A stretch of DNA of 64,000 nucleotides, taken from assembly GCF_024623785.1 (NCBI RefSeq), contig NZ_JANKBZ010000003.1:620001-684000 (forward strand), read 5' to 3'. The position numbers and the translations under genes were made by a program. How positions within the stretch are numbered: the stretch's first letter is position 1; every line of letters starts with the position of its first letter. Of the stretch, positions 30,063 to 38,135 are shown in pieces. The notes under the pieces were generated by a model. It had not been told where the DNA came from. It did no database searches and worked only from the letters and a program-made list of their open reading frames with translations. Origin of the DNA: Archangium lipolyticum. GTDB taxonomy: Bacteria; Myxococcota; Myxococcia; Myxococcales; Myxococcaceae.

Positions 30063-31889
30063 ATGCCCTCGTCCAAGCTGAACCGCCTGACCCGCTGGGG
30101 AAGTGCCGCCCTCGCCCTGGGCCTCGTCCCCGGCTGCAGCACGTCCCAGCACAGGTCCACCGGAGGAAGCCTCACACAGTCCATGGAGTGGCAGTCCGAA
30201 TCGAGCTCGCCCCAGGAGCAGGCCGAGGCCCCTGTTGTGGCCGAGGCCGTCGCGTCCGCGCCGCCCGAGGCCGCTCCGGAGCAGGATGCCGATGATGCAC
30301 AGCGGTTCGGGGCCGCCAAGAGGAAGGCCGAGGCCGCTCCGGCGAAGTCGATGCCGGCCCCGTCCACCGCTGGGGGCGTCGTGGTGGCCCGGGAGATGGC
30401 GATTCGCGCCGGACCGTCAGGCGCGGTAGCCGCCGGTGCCCCCACCCCGCCGCCTCCACCTCCGGCGGCGAAGAGGGTGCCGCCGGCGAGCCCCCTCTCA
30501 CAGCCGGAGCCGCCGTCCCCGGGCAACACCTTCGCCGAGCACGCCCCCAACGCCTTCACCGAGACCGCCGTGGATCGCTTCTCCACCTTCGCGGTGGACG
30601 TGGACACGGCGTCGTACGCGGTATCGCGCCGCTACCTGAACCAGGGAGCCCTGCCACCGCGTCCGGCCGTCCGGGTCGAGGAGTTCGTCAACTACTTCAA
30701 ATACCGCTACGCCCCGCCCGAGCAGGGGGCCTTCACGGTGCACCTGGAGGGCGCGCCCTCTCCGTTCAACGCCAACCGCCACTTCGTGCGCGTGGGTGTA
30801 CAGGGCAAGGTCGTCTCGCGCTCGCAGCGCAAGCCCGCGCACCTGGTCTTCCTGGTGGACACCAGCGGCTCCATGAGCCAGCCGGACAAGCTGCCGCTGG
30901 CCAAGGAGGCGATGAAGATCGCGGTGAAGAACCTCAACGAGAACGACACGGTGGCCATCGTCACCTACGCGGGGAGCACCCGGGACGTGCTCTCGCCCAC
31001 CGCGGCCACCGACCTGGAGCGCATCTACAAGGCCATCGACTCGCTGGAGTCCGGCGGTGGCACGTCCATGGGCACGGGCATGGAGCTGGCGTACAAGCAC
31101 GCGGTGAAGAAGGTGTCGGGCAACGTGGTGTCGCGCGTCGTCGTGCTCACGGACGGTGACGCCAACATCGGCCCCAACCTGTCCGCGGACGCCATGCTCA
31201 ACAGCATCCAGGGCTACGTGAAGGAGGGCGTCACCCTGTCCGCCATCGGCTTCGGCATGGGCAACTACCGTGACGACTTGATGGAGAAGCTGGCCGACAA
31301 GGGCAACGGCAACTGCTTCTACATCGACAGCTACAAGGAGGCGAAGAAGGTCTTCGAGCAGCAGCTCACGGGCACGCTGGAGGTCATCGCCAAGGACGTG
31401 AAGATCCAGGTGGAGTTCGACCCCAAGGTGGTGAGCCGGTACCGGCTGGTGGGCTACGAGAACCGGGACATCGCCGACAAGGACTTCCGCAACGACAAGG
31501 TGGACGCGGGAGAGATTGGCGCGGGCCACAGCGTGACGGCGATGTACGAGGTGGAGCTGACGGGCGAGAAGGCGCCGCTGGGCACGGTGCGCATCCGCGC
31601 CAAGGCGCCCAACGGCACCGAGGCCGCCGAGCAGGCCTTCCCCTTCGAGCAGAAGATGATGCGGGCCTCGCTGGACACGGCCTCGGCGGACTTCCGCTTC
31701 GCGCTGTCGGTGGCGGCCACCGCGGACGTGCTGCGCGGCAGCCCGAACGCCCAGGGTTGGAACCTGGCCACCGTGCAGAAGCTCGCCGAGGGCGCCACCG
31801 AGGGCCAGGCGGACCGCGAGGAGTTCGCGAAGCTGGTGGTGAAGACGCGCGGCCTCATGGGCAACGCCATGGCTCGCGACGGCCGCTGA
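30063..31889 (+). CDS. von Willebrand factor A domain lipoprotein (YfbK-like)
   Basis: 608 residues. Signal and lipobox-like GLVPGC, then a long Pro/Ala/Glu-rich linker to about residue 150. A conserved N-terminal block (FSTFAVDVDTASYAVSRRYL, then RVEEFVNYFKYRY) precedes a VWA domain with MIDAS motif DTSGSM at 266-271 and the Thr/Asp parts in GGGTSMGTG and LTDGDANIG. A C-terminal DUF3520-like domain ends the protein. Surface-exposed metal-dependent adhesion or scaffold role is likely. A strong hairpin follows at 31911-31933. Confidence 0.9.
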   Translation: MPSSKLNRLTRWGSAALALGLVPGCSTSQHRSTGGSLTQSMEWQSESSSPQEQAEAPVVAEAVASAPPEAAPEQDADDAQRFGAAKRKAEAAPAKSMPAPSTAGGVVVAREMAIRAGPSGAVAAGAPTPPPPPPAAKRVPPASPLSQPEPPSPGNTFAEHAPNAFTETAVDRFSTFAVDVDTASYAVSRRYLNQGALPPRPAVRVEEFVNYFKYRYAPPEQGAFTVHLEGAPSPFNANRHFVRVGVQGKVVSRSQRKPAHLVFLVDTSGSMSQPDKLPLAKEAMKIAVKNLNENDTVAIVTYAGSTRDVLSPTAATDLERIYKAIDSLESGGGTSMGTGMELAYKHAVKKVSGNVVSRVVVLTDGDANIGPNLSADAMLNSIQGYVKEGVTLSAIGFGMGNYRDDLMEKLADKGNGNCFYIDSYKEAKKVFEQQLTGTLEVIAKDVKIQVEFDPKVVSRYRLVGYENRDIADKDFRNDKVDAGEIGAGHSVTAMYEVELTGEKAPLGTVRIRAKAPNGTEAAEQAFPFEQKMMRASLDTASADFRFALSVAATADVLRGSPNAQGWNLATVQKLAEGATEGQADREEFAKLVVKTRGLMGNAMARDGR

Positions 31890-31910
31890 GTCTCGGGGAA
31901 ACGACCTGCG

Positions 31911-31933
31911 GCGGCGGGTTCGCTTCCCGCCGC
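31911..31933 (+). terminator. Hairpin downstream of VWA gene
   Basis: GCGGCGGG (31911-31918) pairs with CCCGCCGC (31926-31933) around a TTCGCTT loop, 22 nt after the stop. A short TTCC follows; a strong U-run is missing. Confidence 0.55.
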
Positions 31934-32166
31934 TTCCATGCAGCGTGGCCCGGCGCTGGGTGGTGGTGAAGGCGGGGAAGTACTCGGACACTTGAAACGG
32001 CTGGGCATGAGTGCCGAGCTGGGCTCCCGCTAAACCGACATCATCTGGGCCGGGTGTAGGGAAGAGGAAAGTAGCGCCTCGCTTCGTGGCGTCGCGGTTG
32101 GACAGCGGTGGAGGGACCTGGTTACGCTTGGTGACACAGTCCTCTGAGCCACCGGAACCACTGGCC

Positions 32167-32847
32167 ATGTCTGAGCTCTCCAAGAATCAGTACCTCAACA
32201 AAATCCGGGCACTGATCGATCGCGGCGTCCTGGATCCGGATGAGCTGTTCAAGCAGACGGTGCAATACTACTTCACCAATGACCCGGAAGACGACCTCTT
32301 CTGGGACTGCCAGGATGACACGGAGGAGCTGTTCGACGCTTTCGGCTCCATCCTGGCCGAAAACTTCCGGGGCCAGACGCCCGGCAGCGCGTCCGAGACC
32401 GAAGATGCCAAGCGGTTCCGGAAGGTGAGAAACTGGGTGGAGAGCGTGCAGTACGGGGGACCGGATAGGACCCGGCTCGTGCGAGCCTCTACCCCGACCA
32501 ACGTCACCAAGAAGTTTGACGGGCGGATGGATGCCGTCATGCACTTCTTCGCGGGTGCACAGGTGGCAACCAACGTAGGGGAGACCCTGTCCGACGTCAC
32601 CAGCTTCTTCGTTGAGGTCGGCGACGAGGCCAAGAGGCAGGCTAGGCGCGTGCAGGGCATCCAGTCCGTGGGGTATGACTCGGTGGACCTGGCCTGGGGG
32701 ACTCGTGGCTCCGAGCTGCAGAATGCCTTCGATGTCTCGGAATCCAAGGCCCGGAATCTGGCCAGGAAGTTCGCGACCGGCACCTTCACCTTGAGCCGTT
32801 GGAAGCAGTGGTACAACCAGTCGGACAAGGTCCTCTACAGCCGCTGA
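32167..32847 (+). CDS. Hypothetical cytoplasmic protein
   Basis: 226 residues from the ATG at 32167; no signal or membrane segment. Mixed charged and helical sequence (MSELSKNQYLNKIRALIDRG, then an acidic DDLFWDCQDDTEELFDAF). No family recognised. Base use is less GC-rich at third positions than in flanking genes, which may mark recent acquisition. It is followed 8 nt later by a lipoprotein gene on the same strand. Confidence 0.6.
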   Translation: MSELSKNQYLNKIRALIDRGVLDPDELFKQTVQYYFTNDPEDDLFWDCQDDTEELFDAFGSILAENFRGQTPGSASETEDAKRFRKVRNWVESVQYGGPDRTRLVRASTPTNVTKKFDGRMDAVMHFFAGAQVATNVGETLSDVTSFFVEVGDEAKRQARRVQGIQSVGYDSVDLAWGTRGSELQNAFDVSESKARNLARKFATGTFTLSRWKQWYNQSDKVLYSR

Positions 32848-32855
32848 ACCCCCTC

Positions 32856-33197
32856 ATGCGCAACGTGCTCTTGCGGCTTGGCGCCGCCCTCACCGTCCTC
32901 CTCGGCTGCAACAAGAGTATCGATTTCCAGGATAATCCCGCCCTGCTGGTGGAGGTCAGCGATGACGGCATTGTCTTGCTGGACTCGTACCAGGGACCGG
33001 TGACTGGCCGCTTGAGCGGAGTCCACTGGAGGAATGAGCCGGAGTACCTGAGCAAGGCGCGCAAGCTCATCGACATTGCCAGGAGGGACAAGGTGGCCTT
33101 CGCCGTCGACCGTAGGGGCGAACTCCTGCTCTGGTACCCGACGGAGGACGGGGCGGAGAGCCTCAACCAGCAGCTGCAGAAGCTCAAATCCGAGTGA
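32856..33197 (+). CDS. Small lipoprotein, unknown function
   Basis: 113 residues. Short N-terminus and lipobox LTVLLGC, then a compact domain (LLVEVSDDGIVLLDSYQGPV, ARKLIDIARRDKVAFAVDRR). The gene begins 8 nt after the preceding stop, so they share a transcript. It converges on the membrane-anchored protein at 33208-33612, with only 10 nt between the stops. No family recognised. Confidence 0.6.
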   Translation: MRNVLLRLGAALTVLLGCNKSIDFQDNPALLVEVSDDGIVLLDSYQGPVTGRLSGVHWRNEPEYLSKARKLIDIARRDKVAFAVDRRGELLLWYPTEDGAESLNQQLQKLKSE

Positions 33198-33207
33198 CGG
33201 ACGAATC

Positions 33208-33612
33208 CTACGGTTTGCTCCACTCCAGGGAGAGCACTCTTCCCTGTTTGTCCACGAGGATGCTCGGCTCGTACCGCAGGAGGCCTTCTCCTCGGTACTT
33301 CTTGTCGAACTCCTCCTTCTTCTTGTCGTCCAGCGTCAGCGAGTACAGGAACAGCCGGGCCCCCCGCGGAAGGGCCGAGAGTGACTCCGGCTCCTTCACT
33401 TCTTCCACATAGAGGAGTCTCGACTTGGGCAAGGCACTGACATCAAAAGAGCAGTCGTTCTTGCTGACGGACTGGAGGAGCTCGAACCCGTCCGCCAGCT
33501 TGTAGAACCGCGTCTTTTCCTTCTCCAGGTCCCCGCTGAGTTGATGGATCCTGTAGGAGGACCAACCTACATAGAGGAGCACCGCAGCGAGGCCCGCGAT
33601 GACCTTAGTCAT
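33208..33612 (-). CDS. Small membrane-anchored periplasmic protein, candidate immunity protein
   Basis: 134 residues from the ATG at 33612. One N-terminal membrane segment (VIAGLAAVLLYVGW) and a charged helical then beta-rich soluble part with one Cys. The start overlaps the last 8 nt of the LysM/L,D-transpeptidase-like gene (TATGACTAA), so translation is coupled. This size, topology and overlap are typical of immunity proteins that guard the periplasm against a cell-wall-active toxin. Function inferred from context only. Confidence 0.6.
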   Translation of the reverse strand: MTKVIAGLAAVLLYVGWSSYRIHQLSGDLEKEKTRFYKLADGFELLQSVSKNDCSFDVSALPKSRLLYVEEVKEPESLSALPRGARLFLYSLTLDDKKKEEFDKKYRGEGLLRYEPSILVDKQGRVLSLEWSKP

Positions 33613-34333
33613 AGTCAACCTCGACATTCACCGATTCCTGGCCATTCTTGTGCGCCTCGATCAGGAGCTTCTTGATCCGCTCGATGTCTGTCCCGGACTT
33701 CACGCCGATGCACCCGCTCGTTCCCCGCTGTCCACCATCATGGTGCAGGAAGAAGCCTGAGCGGCCGCCAAAGAGATTGTCCCATCTCCCCGACAGGTCC
33801 TCGTTCAGCCGCCAGCCGCCGACGCCCCACCCCTGCCCGTCGGCAGACGTCTTCTGGAAGCTCATGGTCTTGGTCAGCTTCAGGCTGTAGTCGTCTTCCG
33901 GGATCGGTCCCGCGTCCTTGACGTCCTGGCTGTCCGGCCCAGTGTAGTCCTTGTTGAGATCCAGGTCCGTCCGCTTCTCCTTTGTGATCAAGTCGCGCAG
34001 GCGCTTCGAGTGGGCGGGAAGGCCAGAGATGGAGGGCACCGCCAGGACGAGTCTGTCTGTCTTGTAGGAAAGAATCGACAGGGTCTTCCCATCGAACTTC
34101 ATCTTCACCCACGCCGCTTTCTGGTCCGGCGTCTTCTGCGTGCCTCCAGAGGACTCCACCACCTTGGGCTTCACCACCTTGCCGCCAGCAGGGATGTTGA
34201 TTTGCTGTCCGATACGGATGAGGTTGGCTTTATTGAGCTTGGGGTTCGCCTTCAATAAGGCAGAAAGCGTCACGCCATGCTTCGCCGCAATGCCGCTGAG
34301 GGTGTCGTTCTTCTTGACCGTATAGGTGGGCAT
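33605..34333 (-). CDS. LysM plus L,D-transpeptidase-like (Tlde1/DUF2778-like) protein
   Basis: 242 residues from the ATG at 34333. An N-terminal LysM (MPTYTVKKNDTLSGIAAKHG, then IRIGQQINIPAG) binds peptidoglycan. After a short linker a C-terminal domain carries GRSGFFLHHDGGQRGTSGCI, with His 197/198 and catalytic-type Cys 208. This H-x-n-S-x-GC layout is that of L,D-transpeptidase-fold enzymes, including the type VI secretion effectors with DUF2778. There is no signal peptide, which fits secretion by a contractile or specialised system. It overlaps the next small membrane protein gene. Alternative: a housekeeping spore or cell-wall enzyme. Confidence 0.7.
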   Translation of the reverse strand: MPTYTVKKNDTLSGIAAKHGVTLSALLKANPKLNKANLIRIGQQINIPAGGKVVKPKVVESSGGTQKTPDQKAAWVKMKFDGKTLSILSYKTDRLVLAVPSISGLPAHSKRLRDLITKEKRTDLDLNKDYTGPDSQDVKDAGPIPEDDYSLKLTKTMSFQKTSADGQGWGVGGWRLNEDLSGRWDNLFGGRSGFFLHHDGGQRGTSGCIGVKSGTDIERIKKLLIEAHKNGQESVNVEVDYD

Positions 34334-34904
34334 GGACCGTCCCTGTCTGAAGCATTTTGAGAGAAGAGCCACCAGGGCATTGCCTCGGCAAGTATAATTT
34401 GAACAAGGGAGTGAGGCCAAGGCGTTCCCTGGTTTATCCCGGTCCTCTTCCCGAGGGTGAGGGGCCATAACCCTCGCCCTTGGCCGGACCCTCGCAGCCC
34501 ACCTGCTACAGCTTCGCCATCCATGCACCCGCCATCCCGTGCGGCATCAGCTCGCGCGGGGAGCGGTAGTACTGCGTGGGCGAGTCGTGCAGGAAGTTGG
34601 AGACCCGGCTCGAGTACAGGCATCCCCCCCCAAAGCCGTCCTCCCAGCAGGGGCGCGGCAAGGGACATCATGGATGAGCGTGACCGGCTACTGGAGCGGC
34701 GTGGAGGACCACGATGACGAGTGATGCTCACATCCGCCCGATGCGCAAACTTCCGCCTTGACCGAAAGACGGGATTTTCCTGCGTAGCCCGCATCTTGTG
34801 TCTTTGTTCTGCGGGTGAAGTCCCATACACTCCAAGAGTCAAACTTGAGCGCTGAACAACCAGACAGAGCGCCTGACAGAAGGCCCTTGGAAGGAATCAA
34901 TCTG
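34334..34904. other. Gene-free stretch with probable gene debris
   Basis: 571 nt without a convincing gene. On the minus strand around 34507-34600, two adjoining frames read QYYRS and then [16 protein letters not shown] before a TAG, which looks like the frameshifted C-terminus of a lost protein. The rest includes an A/T-rich leader just before 34905 and short GC-rich imperfect repeats at 34440-34475. No terminator with a U-run was seen. Confidence 0.4.
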
Positions 34905-35435
34905 ATGAGATCAATGATTATCGCAGGCATTTCCTTGTCATCCTTGCTGGCGGGAGCCGCCCTGGCGGGAACCGAGGCCGATGAAGGGGTGAGCTCCATT
35001 ATGCAGGGGAGCGGCCCGTTCTCCTCGATCCAGGAGATCAAGAACTACGACGCGGCCAACCAGGGCACACAGCGCACCGTGACCTTCGTGGACGGCAAGG
35101 TGGTGCAGGATCTGTTCGGCTTCGGTCCCGCCGAAGTGACTGAGTACTTCCTTTGCAGTGACCAGAAGTATCGCGCGGTGTGCTCGGATCCGTACTCGCG
35201 GGCTACGACCTGGGGGGGCTCGTTGTTCGCGTTGTTCCAGGGCGCGGACACGCAAATCTACGTCGATAACGTGCTGTACCAGGCGAACACGGCGCCCTGG
35301 AAGCAGTCGGTCTACATCACGACCTGCTACGGCGACACCAGCCCGGTGCTGTGGGGGCCGTACGCATACTACCGCGTGACGTTCTGGCAGACCCAGTCAG
35401 GCACGCTCATCAACCGCTCCTGCACGACCCCGTAA
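34905..35435 (+). CDS. Small exported protein, unknown function
   Basis: 176 residues from the ATG at 34905, with AAGGA 9 nt upstream. Signal peptide IIAGISLSSLLAGAALAG. The mature part is rich in Tyr, Thr and Gly (VTEYFLCSDQKYRAVCSDPY, YRVTFWQTQSGTLINRSC) with five Cys, suggesting a disulfide-bonded secreted beta protein. No family recognised. Monocistronic. Confidence 0.65.
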   Translation: MRSMIIAGISLSSLLAGAALAGTEADEGVSSIMQGSGPFSSIQEIKNYDAANQGTQRTVTFVDGKVVQDLFGFGPAEVTEYFLCSDQKYRAVCSDPYSRATTWGGSLFALFQGADTQIYVDNVLYQANTAPWKQSVYITTCYGDTSPVLWGPYAYYRVTFWQTQSGTLINRSCTTP

Positions 35436-35490
35436 GCGCCGACGTCCCGGCCGATGGGCCACCTGCACGGTGCTCGCCGGAGGTGACCGC

Positions 35491-36582
35491 GTGCGCTACC
35501 TTGCGCGCCGCATGTCGAAGGACTCCGGGACTGGTGAGCGGGTACGCCCCCGTTCATGGGCGGTGATGGCGGCGACCCTGCTGGGCGCCGCCCTGGGCGA
35601 GTGGCTCCATGTGCCCGCGGGCGCGCTCCTCGGCGCGATGCTGGTGTCGCTCGTGGCGGCCCTCTCGTTGTCGGTGCACGTCCCCGTGCCGCGACTTCTG
35701 CTGCTGGGGGCGCAGGCCGTGTTGGGCGCGGCCATCTGCTCCTCCTTCAACCCCTCCGCGTGGAGCGCGCTCGCGGAGCACTGGCCCGTCGCGCTCGTCA
35801 ACGTGGTGGGGGTGGTGGCCATCGGCCTGGGGGTGGCGCTCGTCTTCAGCCGGCTGGGCGGCGTGGATGTCCGCACCGCCACCCTCGGCCTGATGCCGGG
35901 GGGCGCCTCGGCGATGGTGGCCCTGAGCGAGGAGCTCGGCGCCGACGCCCGGCTGGTGACGCTCTTCCAGTACCTGCGTCTGGGCATCGTCATCCTCGTG
36001 GCGGCGGCGGTGGGCAGGTGGGCGGGTGGTGCTCCGGATTCGCGGGTGGCCGCTGTCGCGGCGCTACCCGGGGACCCGTCTCCCTGGCTGGCGTGGGGCG
36101 TGACGGCGTTCGTCGCCGTCATCGGTGGAGCGGTGGGCCTCTGGCTGAAGCTTCCGGCCGGCGCCTTCCTCGGGCCCCTGGTGCTGGGAATCCCCCTCTC
36201 GGCCCTGGGCCTTCCGATAGGGGCCTGGCCTCCGGGGGTGCTGCCCCTCTCTCTGTGGGCGCTCGGGGTGCGCGTGGGCAGCCACTTCGACGAAGCGGCC
36301 GTGCATGAGCTGAAGCGTGTCGCCCTCGGCGCCCTCGTGGCCGCGGTGGCAATGGTGGGGGGCTGTCTCCTCCTCGCCTGGGGCTGGTCGGCCGTGAGCG
36401 GGGTGGATCTGCTCACCACCTATTTCGCCACCTCGCCGGGTGGAGCCGACTCCGTGCTCGCCATCGCCCTCGAGACCCGCGCCAGCCTCTCCCTGGTGCT
36501 CGCCGTGCAGGTGGGGCGCCTCCTCTTCGTCTTCCTCGTCGCCCCCACCTTCCTGCGCCGCATGGCCGCAAGTGGCGCATAG
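35491..36582 (+). CDS. AbrB family membrane protein (AbrB/Ssl0438-like permease)
   Basis: 363 residues from a GTG at 35491 with GGAGG 7 nt upstream; an ATG at 35512 is also possible. About ten membrane segments arranged as two repeats, each with a Gly/Pro-rich element (LHVPAGALLGAMLVSLVAAL, then LKLPAGAFLGPLVLGIPLSA) and the characteristic LMPGGASAMVALSEELGAD and TSPGGADSVLAIALET. The family is described as a putative ammonia monooxygenase or regulator; transport of a small molecule is more likely. Not related to the DNA-binding AbrB. Confidence 0.85.
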   Translation: MRYLARRMSKDSGTGERVRPRSWAVMAATLLGAALGEWLHVPAGALLGAMLVSLVAALSLSVHVPVPRLLLLGAQAVLGAAICSSFNPSAWSALAEHWPVALVNVVGVVAIGLGVALVFSRLGGVDVRTATLGLMPGGASAMVALSEELGADARLVTLFQYLRLGIVILVAAAVGRWAGGAPDSRVAAVAALPGDPSPWLAWGVTAFVAVIGGAVGLWLKLPAGAFLGPLVLGIPLSALGLPIGAWPPGVLPLSLWALGVRVGSHFDEAAVHELKRVALGALVAAVAMVGGCLLLAWGWSAVSGVDLLTTYFATSPGGADSVLAIALETRASLSLVLAVQVGRLLFVFLVAPTFLRRMAASGA

Positions 36583-36666
36583 GAGGGACCTATCTCCCCG
36601 CCCCCAGCGCGGAACACCGACTGCGGCTCAGAAGGGCCCACTCCAGCCAGCGTCCCGCCGCATTCT

Positions 36667-36909
36667 CTAAGGCGTCAGAGCGAGTTTCACGCAGTAGGCC
36701 GCGCCTGCGAGCAGCGCGATGCAGCCCAGGAGCAGCAGCGACTTCTCGTAGACGGCGTACAGGGTCGGGAAGTTCTTCCAGGTGAACTCGGCGATGGCGC
36801 TGCGCCCTCCGCGCCGCCTCGGCCCGGTCGTCGGCCTGATGAGCGCCATGGCCACCCAGACGCAGAGCACCAGAAGGAGGACGGCCATTGCGAGCGGTTC
36901 CCAATGCAT
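36667..36909 (-). CDS. Small membrane protein, unknown function
   Basis: 80 residues with two membrane segments (LAMAVLLLVLCVWVAMALI and SLLLLGCIALLAGAAYCVKL) around a basic cytoplasmic loop (RPTTGPRRRGGRS). No family recognised. The ribosome site is weak, so confidence is moderate. Confidence 0.5.
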   Translation of the reverse strand: MHWEPLAMAVLLLVLCVWVAMALIRPTTGPRRRGGRSAIAEFTWKNFPTLYAVYEKSLLLLGCIALLAGAAYCVKLALTP

Positions 36910-37009
36910 GGAGGACCGGATGTTACTTTGTACCTTTACCTGTAGGCCAGAGACGCCGATCTAGACTCCGCCTCGCTACTGAACCGTCCTTCCTGCGCCG
37001 GAGTCGAAC

Positions 37010-37951
37010 ATGACCGTCGAAGACTGCTTGCCCGCGGACCTCAGAGGGCCCACCACCGCCATCACCCGGATCGCCGCAGGGCTCTCGGGCGCCGGCGTCT
37101 ACCGTGTCGAGGCCACCGGCCAGCCGTTCGTGCTCAAGATCGCTGGCGAGTCCGAGAACGACGCGGACTGGCGCCGCGAGCTCCACATCCAGCGGCTCGC
37201 CGCCGATGCGGGCCTCGCGCCTCGCATCGTCCACGTCGACGAGGCGCGGCGCGCGGTCTTGACCGCCTTCGTCACCGACCGTTCGTTCGCGGCCTTCTAC
37301 CGGGACCCGAGCACCCACGAAGCCGCGCTCACCCTCCTCGGCCGCACCGTGCGCCGCATCCACGCGCTCCCCCTCCCCGCCGACGCGCGCATGCGCGATC
37401 CCCGCGAGTTCCTCTCCCAGATCTGGAACGGCTTCCTGACCGGCTTCGCCCTCCCGGTCTTCGTCGGCGACACGGTCCAGCGCGTGCTCGCAGGGAATCC
37501 ACCGGCCAGCGAACGCGCCCTGGTCCTCGGCCACAACGACCTCAACCCCACCAACTTCGTCTACGACGGCGAGGCGATCCAGATCCTCGACTGGGCCACC
37601 GCCGGGCCGACGGACGCCTTCTACGATCTCGCGGTGATCTCCGTCTTCCTGCGCATGGACGAGGGCACCACCCTGCGGCTGCTCTCGGCCTACGACGACA
37701 GGCGGTTCGTCGAGCTCCCCAACCGCTTCATCTACACCCGCCGCCTGGCGGCGACGCTCGCCGGCACGATGCAGCTGTACCTCGCCCGCCAGATGAAGCA
37801 CGCGGGGGCCACCGGCGCGGAGACGCTCGACTCCACCCCCTCGCTCGGTGAGTTCTATCAACGGATGATGGCCGGAGCGCTGAAGCTTGGCACGGCGGAT
37901 GGCCACTGGTGGTTCGGTCTCGCCCTGCTCAAGGAAGGCCTGGCATTGTGA
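37010..37951 (+). CDS. Aminoglycoside phosphotransferase/choline kinase-like phosphotransferase
   Basis: 313 residues; GGAG lies 6 nt before the ATG. Protein-kinase-like fold of the APH family: an ATP loop region (GLSGAGVYRVEATGQPFVLK), the catalytic loop GHNDLNPTNFV, and the metal site ILDWATAGPTD. These enzymes phosphorylate aminoglycosides, choline, ethanolamine or other small hydroxyl compounds. There is no substrate clue in the neighbourhood; resistance function should not be assumed. Confidence 0.85.
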   Translation: MTVEDCLPADLRGPTTAITRIAAGLSGAGVYRVEATGQPFVLKIAGESENDADWRRELHIQRLAADAGLAPRIVHVDEARRAVLTAFVTDRSFAAFYRDPSTHEAALTLLGRTVRRIHALPLPADARMRDPREFLSQIWNGFLTGFALPVFVGDTVQRVLAGNPPASERALVLGHNDLNPTNFVYDGEAIQILDWATAGPTDAFYDLAVISVFLRMDEGTTLRLLSAYDDRRFVELPNRFIYTRRLAATLAGTMQLYLARQMKHAGATGAETLDSTPSLGEFYQRMMAGALKLGTADGHWWFGLALLKEGLAL

Positions 37952-38135
37952 GACAACGGAACGTCGCTCGATTCTTGCTTTTCAGCTCGAGAAGCAGGTA
38001 AGGGGCCACGGCGAGTTGCCGTACCACGAGGAGAGGACCGCCTCGAGGCCGACCCATCAGACGAGCCCCCGCTCGCATGTCCCAACGGGAAATTGCCGAG
38101 GTGGGTTCCGTGTCGGAATCTTCACGGTCGACCTC

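Noticed and set aside
34438-34475. Third copy of the CCCTCTCCC hairpin repeat
   Set aside because: Only fragments resemble the unit and the 9-bp stem is not present.
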